Shown here one piece after another: positions 5,327 through 7,530 of a stretch of DNA of 7,530 nt. This DNA comes from Alphaproteobacteria bacterium (GTDB taxonomy: Bacteria > Pseudomonadota > Alphaproteobacteria > JABAAW01), in assembly GCA_014239005.1 (NCBI GenBank), contig JABAAA010000057.1:1-7530 (forward strand). Reading direction: 5' to 3'. The notes under the pieces were generated by a model that was not told the DNA's origin, searched no databases, and saw nothing but the letters and a program-made list of their open reading frames with translations. Both the position numbers and the translations under genes were made by a program. The first letter of the stretch is position 1; every line of letters begins with the position of its first letter.

Positions 5327-6465
5327 CCCTGCGCTTCGATCTCGTCGCCGATGCAGAGCAAGTCGACGCAAAGCAAGGCGATGCAAAGCAAGGCGATGCA
5401 GAGCAAGTCGACGCAAAGCAAGCCGGGGCTGTCGTCGGCATGGGACACCTCCACCGCTGCCTCGCCTTGAGCGAAGCGTTGCGAGACAAGGGAGCATCAG
5501 TGCGTTTGTTTCTTCCCAACCCGTCGCTTGCCGAAAAGATGTTTTCTCGCCCTGTCTTTGGCTCGTGGCAAAGCCTTTGGCAAGAAGACGCGCCCGAGCG
5601 ACGCGAGATGTTGGTGGTCGATTCCTATCGCCTCGCGTCTCTACCGATCGACGTGGAAGCACGCTATCGACATGTCGCGTGTTTTCACGACGACCAGCCT
5701 CCGCCTGCTTTTGCGGAGCTTGCGATTTGTTGCGACTTATCAACGAAAAACTCTGCTTGTAGTTTGGGCGACAAACGATCCTTTCGCGGCGGGCGATATT
5801 TTCCTTTTCACGATCGCTTCGCACGCAAAGCAACGGCAACGACAACGGCAACGGCAACCTTGGCAGAAAACGACGCGGCGGCAGGGGAAGGAGGAGAGCG
5901 AGGGGAAGGAGGGGGTGGACTTCTCGTGTGGTTTGGCGGCAGGGAGCGAGGGGAAGGGCTTGTGCCGTTGTTGACGGAGGATGTGTTGGGGGGGTGGCGA
6001 GCGGAGGTTGTGATCTCGCCTGTGGTCGAGCCTTGCGCTAGCTTGTTGGCGTTGGCGCGCGTCCGAGCGGGGCGAGTGCGTGTTCATCATGCGGCGGAAG
6101 CGATGGAGAAATGGCTGGGACGATGCGCGGTGTATTTCGGCGGCGCGGGAGTGACCGCGTGCGAGGCGGCGCTTTTGGGGTTGCGGTTGATTCTGTGTCC
6201 TGTTGCGGAGAACCAACGAGGGAATGCGCGTGCCTTGGAGGCGGCGGGAGCAAAGGTGTTGTGTTCTCCTGTTGTGCCTGCTGCGCTTCGGAATGCTCTG
6301 CGTGCAGAGGCGGAGGGGGGGCAGCCCGCCTTGGCGTTGGACGCGCTGGGGCTGGACGGGAGGGGAGCAGAGCGTTTGGCACAGGCGCTTTGCGAGCGGG
6401 TTTCGTCTTGCGAGCAGGTTTCGTCTTGCGAGCGGGTTTCGTCGTGCGAGCAGGTTTCGTCGTGA
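5323..6465 (+). CDS. pseG: UDP-2,4-diacetamido-2,4,6-trideoxy-beta-L-altropyranose hydrolase, PseG
   Basis: MurG-like GT-B-fold hydrolase that removes UDP from the diacetylated altropyranose intermediate, freeing the sugar for PseI. Recognisable parts: beta-strand RFDLVADA (4-11), GMGHLHRCLALSEAL with probable catalytic His42, LVVDSYRL (97-104, Asp100), FHDDQPPPAF, RGGRYFPFHDRF, LLVWFGG, the glycine-rich YFGGAGVTACEAALLG and AENQRGNARALEAAG (Asn297). At 380 residues it far exceeds the roughly 275 of Campylobacter PseG (from memory). The extra length is repetitive: a pentapeptide array at 11-35 just ahead of the catalytic loop, an Ala-Thr plus Gly/Glu-rich insert at about 170-198, and a Cys-Glu-x-Val-Ser-Ser tail at 357-380. 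Base composition flips from C-leaning to G-rich near 5880, inside the gene. ATG 5323 overlaps the pseC stop. The reading frame is intact, but activity with these insertions is uncertain. Confidence 0.88.
   Translation: MTLRFDLVADAEQVDAKQGDAKQGDAEQVDAKQAGAVVGMGHLHRCLALSEALRDKGASVRLFLPNPSLAEKMFSRPVFGSWQSLWQEDAPERREMLVVDSYRLASLPIDVEARYRHVACFHDDQPPPAFAELAICCDLSTKNSACSLGDKRSFRGGRYFPFHDRFARKATATTTATATLAENDAAAGEGGERGEGGGGLLVWFGGRERGEGLVPLLTEDVLGGWRAEVVISPVVEPCASLLALARVRAGRVRVHHAAEAMEKWLGRCAVYFGGAGVTACEAALLGLRLILCPVAENQRGNARALEAAGAKVLCSPVVPAALRNALRAEAEGGQPALALDALGLDGRGAERLAQALCERVSSCEQVSSCERVSSCEQVSS
5353..5427 (+). repeat. 15-bp tandem repeat, five units, near the 5' end of pseG
   Basis: Five 15-bp units start at 5353, 5368, 5383, 5398 and 5413. 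They encode AEQVD, AKQGD, AKQGD, AEQVD and AKQAG (residues 11-35). Units alternate between two sequence versions, and the last is diverged at its end. The array sits between the first beta-strand and the GMGH catalytic loop, where PseG homologues have only a few residues. Confidence 0.95.
5830..5859 (+). repeat. 6-bp GCAACG repeat encoding Ala-Thr within pseG
   Basis: Five hexamers (GCAACG, GCAACG, ACAACG, GCAACG, GCAACC) encode ATATTTATAT at residues 170-179. The tract lies at the junction between the two halves of PseG, about 20 nt before the base-composition change, and looks like an expanded interdomain linker. Confidence 0.9.
5880..5880. other. Abrupt GC-skew switch inside pseG (approximate point)
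   Basis: By hand count, 5041-5280 has about 58 G and 77 C on the + strand, 5821-5880 is about even (18 G, 19 C), and 5881-5940 has about 33 G and 7 C. The G excess persists to the window end (6901-7080: about 71 G, 26 C). Leucine codons move from a CTC/CTG/TTG mixture to nearly all TTG. Gene direction and operon structure do not change. Confidence 0.85.
5896..5957 (+). repeat. 14-bp direct repeat pair in the G-rich part of pseG
   Basis: GAGCGAGGGGAAGG occurs at 5896-5909 and again at 5944-5957, in the same reading frame, giving Glu-Arg-Gly-Glu-Gly both times. The first copy lies in a Gly/Glu-rich linker (GEGGERGEGGGG) and the second directly follows LLVWFGG. Confidence 0.85.
6391..6462 (+). 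repeat. 18-bp tandem repeat, four units, at the 3' end of pseG
   Basis: Four units of TGCGAGCRGGTTTCGTCK start at 6391, 6409, 6427 and 6445. They encode CERVSS, CEQVSS, CERVSS and CEQVSS, the last 24 residues of PseG. Alternation of CGG and CAG suggests duplication of a 36-bp double unit. The array runs straight into the TGA stop, and the pseI GTG start uses its last base. Confidence 0.95.
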
Positions 6466-7530
6466 GTTCGGCTTCGTCTGATGGCGATATGTCGGCGGCT
6501 TCTGCTTCGCCTTCTAACTCTCCTGCTAATTCGCTTTCTGCTTCTCTTTCTGCTTCTCTTTCTGCTTCTCTTTCTGCTTCTCTTGCGGAGCGTCTGTGGG
6601 GTAGCGCAAGGGCGGAGGGGATGGGGGAAAGTTTTTCTCCTGTTGTGGTGGCAGAGGTTTCGACGAATCATCGCGGGTCTCTTGCCGAGGCGCGTGCGGT
6701 GGTGCGCGCAGCCCAGGAAGCGGGAGCGGATGCGGTCAAGATTCAAAGTTACGAGGCTGCGGATTTGACGATTCGTTCTGATCGTCGCGAGTTTTTGTTG
6801 CGTCATCCTTTGTGGAAGGGTAGGAAGTTGTTCGATTTGTACGAGGAGGGAGGGTTGCCCGCTACTTGGCATGCGCCTTTGTGGGAGGAGGCGCGACAGC
6901 GAGGGATCGTCCTTTTTGCTTCGGTTTTTTCGGAGGAGCGCTTGGGGTTGTTGGAGGAGTTTTCCGATTTTGCCTACAAGATTGCTTCGGGCGTGGTGGT
7001 GGATTTGGCGTTGTTGGAGGCGGTAGCGAGAACAGGGAAGGGGGTTATTCTTTCTACGGGCATGGCGGACGATGTGGAGATTGGTCGCGCCGTGGATGTG
7101 GTGCGCAAGACAGGAAACGAGAAGCTGGTGTTGTTGCATTGTTTGAGCGCCTATCCTGCGAAGAGCGAGGAGATGAACTTGCGAGCTCTCCAGACGCTTA
7201 GAAGGAGGTTTGGTTGTGCGGTGGGACTTTCGGATCACACGCGCGACGAGAAGGCTGCGGTGTTGGCTGTGGGGATGGGCGCTTGCATGATCGAGAAGCA
7301 TGTTGCGGTGAAACGTCAGGAGGGTGACTTGGACTATGCTTTCTCGTTGGATGCGGATGAGTTTTCGGGTTTTGTTTCTGCGCTCAGAGATGCCTCGACG
7401 ATGTTGGGGAGGGGGAGGTTGGAAGCTTCTGCCAGCGAGGCGGATTCGTTGTCGTGGCGGCGGAGTCTGTATGTCGTGCGCTGGGTGAGACGAGGAGAGG
7501 ATTTTACAAAAAAGAATGTTCGTGCGATTC
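6462..7530 (+). CDS. pseI: Pseudaminic acid synthase PseI (3' end cut by window)
   Basis: NeuB-family synthase that condenses 2,4-diacetamido-2,4,6-trideoxy-L-altrose with phosphoenolpyruvate to give pseudaminic acid. There are 356 codons with no stop before the window edge. The TIM-barrel shows VVVAEVSTNHRGS (Glu65, Asn69, His70), DAVKIQSYEA, YKIASG (172-177), STGMA (198-202), LLHCLSAYPAK, VGLSDHT (254-260), IEKH (277-280) and DYAFSLDADEF (from 291). The D-x-A-F-S-L form is characteristic of PseI rather than NeuB or LegI. RRSLYVVRWVRRGEDFTKKNVRAI begins the C-terminal SAF (antifreeze-like) domain, most of which lies outside. Start GTG 6462 overlaps the pseG stop, like every other junction here, but gives a 53-residue low-complexity Ser/Ala leader; ATG at 6621, preceded by a purine-rich stretch, would give a family-typical N-terminus. 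No stop interrupts either version. Confidence 0.94.
   Translation, partial: MSSASSDGDMSAASASPSNSPANSLSASLSASLSASLSASLAERLWGSARAEGMGESFSPVVVAEVSTNHRGSLAEARAVVRAAQEAGADAVKIQSYEAADLTIRSDRREFLLRHPLWKGRKLFDLYEEGGLPATWHAPLWEEARQRGIVLFASVFSEERLGLLEEFSDFAYKIASGVVVDLALLEAVARTGKGVILSTGMADDVEIGRAVDVVRKTGNEKLVLLHCLSAYPAKSEEMNLRALQTLRRRFGCAVGLSDHTRDEKAAVLAVGMGACMIEKHVAVKRQEGDLDYAFSLDADEFSGFVSALRDASTMLGRGRLEASASEADSLSWRRSLYVVRWVRRGEDFTKKNVRAI
6534..6581 (+). repeat. 12-bp tandem repeat, four units, in the 5' part of pseI
   Basis: Four exact copies of CTTTCTGCTTCT start at 6534, 6546, 6558 and 6570, encoding Leu-Ser-Ala-Ser four times (residues 25-40 from the GTG start). The surrounding leader is also Ser/Ala/Pro/Asn-rich and matches no known domain. 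The array lies upstream of the alternative ATG at 6621. Confidence 0.95.

Larger units (their letters stand above)
1202..7530 (+). other. Predicted six-gene pseudaminic-acid operon (continues past window)
   Basis: Regulator, glycosyltransferase, pseB, pseC, pseG and pseI follow one another with 4-nt overlaps at every junction: ATGA at 1843, 3015, 4028 and 5323, GTGA at 6462. Shine-Dalgarno matches before the internal starts are weak, which fits translation by termination-reinitiation. No terminator or promoter is visible inside the run. pseH and pseF are not seen in the window, and the 3' boundary lies beyond it. Confidence 0.85.

Noticed and set aside
5737..5745. TTATCAACG as a DnaA box supporting an origin at the skew switch
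   Set aside because: It is a single site with two mismatches to TTATCCACA, with no cluster, no AT-rich unwinding stretch and a coding location. The skew switch alone does not establish an origin.
4514..5857. Long minus-strand open frame of 447 codons across pseC and pseG
   Set aside because: It overlaps the PLP-lysine and other conserved parts of PseC on the opposite strand, and its leucine/arginine/histidine-rich repeats are only the complement of the pseG 15-bp repeat.
5323..6465. pseG as a decayed pseudogene
   Set aside because: Despite insertions the frame is unbroken, the motifs from both domains are present, and the flanking overlaps are intact.
6087..7301. Long minus-strand open frame of 404 codons across pseG and pseI
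   Set aside because: It is antisense to conserved PseG and PseI motifs, its product is Arg/Ser/His-rich with a Lys-Arg-Ser-Arg repeat that mirrors the pseI 12-bp repeat, and it resembles no family. G-rich sense DNA leaves few antisense stops.

Overview
The window reads as bacterial, GC-rich chromosomal DNA with every gene on the + strand. The lineage is probably proteobacterial, perhaps alphaproteobacterial. That is an inference from the style of the TPI, XRE-cupin and Pse proteins and cannot be proved from this window. Neither tRNA gene encodes its 3' CCA, so the host must rely on a CCA-adding enzyme.

Layout: a 14-bp tandem repeat (42-95) precedes tRNA-Gly(UCC) (112-182) and tRNA-Trp(CCA) (214-285). 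A short spacer with a 15-bp duplication leads to tpiA, triosephosphate isomerase (365-1114). After an 87-nt gap comes a run of six genes: an XRE-HTH/cupin regulator (1202-1846), a GT4-like glycosyltransferase (1843-3018), pseB (3015-4031), pseC (4028-5326), pseG (5323-6465) and pseI (6462 to the window edge, 3' end missing). All five junctions in this run are 4-nt stop/start overlaps (ATGA four times, GTGA once), so this looks like one translationally coupled operon.

Together the pse genes cover most of the route from UDP-GlcNAc to pseudaminic acid, a bacterial nine-carbon sialic-acid-like sugar used on flagellin, LPS or capsule. PseB performs the 4,6-dehydration with C5 inversion, PseC the 4-amination, PseG removes UDP and PseI condenses the sugar with phosphoenolpyruvate. 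The acetyltransferase PseH and the CMP-activating enzyme PseF are not in the window; they may lie downstream or elsewhere. The glycosyltransferase probably acts in building the surface glycan.

Two things are unusual. First, pseC, pseG and pseI carry in-frame tandem-repeat insertions (polyglutamine, a pentapeptide repeat beside the PseG catalytic loop, an Ala-Thr tract, a Cys-containing hexapeptide tail and an LSAS leader), and two more tandem repeats lie in non-coding DNA. Second, the + strand changes abruptly from C-leaning to strongly G-rich near position 5880, inside pseG, with no change of gene direction. This could be a recombination or inversion junction or a replication-linked skew switch. 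I see no mobile element, CRISPR array or wholly unknown gene family.
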